From contig OY987336.1 in NCBI GenBank assembly GCA_963920685.1, positions 21,650,876 through 21,714,875 of the forward strand: a DNA stretch of 64,000 nt, written 5' to 3'. Below are positions 63,951-64,000 of the stretch, piece by piece. Below the pieces are notes generated by a model that saw only the letters and a list, made by a program, of their open reading frames with translations, made no database searches and was not told the origin of the DNA. The position numbers and the translations under genes are program-made. Source of the DNA: Polydrusus tereticollis. Its lineage: Eukaryota > Arthropoda > Insecta > Coleoptera > Curculionidae. Every line of letters begins with the position of its first letter. Positions within the stretch are counted from its first letter, which is position 1.

Positions 63951-64000
63951 ATGGCCTTAAATTACGCAGCAGTCTTCGACAGAATGCAAGACGTGCTGCT
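63951..64000 (+). CDS. Start of an unidentified ORF, cut by window end
   Basis: ATG at 63951 in good context (ACACATGG), 372 bp after the predicted start site, open to the last base (MALNYAAVFDRMQDVL). Too short to identify. It may be the gag of an LTR element whose promoter is at 63548, or a host gene. Confidence 0.4.
   Translation, partial: MALNYAAVFDRMQDVL

Overview
The window looks like a piece of a large, AT-rich insect genome (a beetle or similar arthropod; the order is a weak guess). There is no operon structure or Shine-Dalgarno organisation. There are spliced genes with GT-AG introns, arthropod-type core promoters (TATA/Inr/DPE) and a very high density of mobile elements. Almost everything recognisable is transposon-derived. 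The possible exceptions are one broken C2H2 zinc-finger exon near 36.4-37.4 kb and a promoter with an ORF start at the right edge.

Layout. 1-7230: a young BEL/Pao LTR element with near-identical LTRs. Its single ORF keeps Gag and protease but has lost reverse transcriptase, RNase H and the integrase core by two in-frame deletions. It sits in an older minus-strand LINE (7231-8300). 8.4-11.2 kb: a Gypsy-type LTR fragment, a core promoter and AT-rich DNA without genes. 11.2-16.5 kb: three decayed Tc1/mariner-like elements with DUF4817-type transposases. 16.85-21.3 kb: LINE A, with a nearly intact ORF1 and ORF2. 21.4-24.0 and 32.1-34.8 kb: two opposite copies of a Tc1/mariner-like element with ~700-bp inverted repeats and two introns in its transposase. 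The first copy lies inside a Gypsy element (21.3-25.7 kb), the second inside LINE D. 25.7-30.4 kb: minus-strand LINE wrecks. 30.4-35.7 kb: plus-strand LINE pieces. 36.4-37.4 kb: the zinc-finger exon. 37.8-43.4 kb: scattered fragments and unassigned DNA.

43,431-54,525 is the most notable region: an 11-kb nested structure, here called element X. It is bounded by ~37-bp inverted repeats and a 5-bp duplication (CCACC). It encodes a spliced RNase-H-fold/DDE-like protein of a widespread but poorly characterised family (motifs VDMQK, ADNCTAQNKNW, EPGHSTMKAD). It carries many copies of an ACCTAGTAACT-type motif near its ends and has been invaded by LINE B, which itself contains a LINE A copy, and by a second, minus-strand LINE A relative.

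56.7-59.1 kb holds fragments of a DNA-polymerase-B-associated (Maverick-like) protein and a retroelement protease. 59.15-63.53 kb is a 141-bp satellite array. It is interrupted by two copies of a Tc1/mariner-like element that encodes only a helix-turn-helix protein. The array stops 22 bp before a TATA-Inr-DPE promoter (63,548-63,610), followed by an ATG ORF that leaves the window. Few of these genes act together: the window is a record of successive insertions, and insertion order can be read from who interrupts whom.
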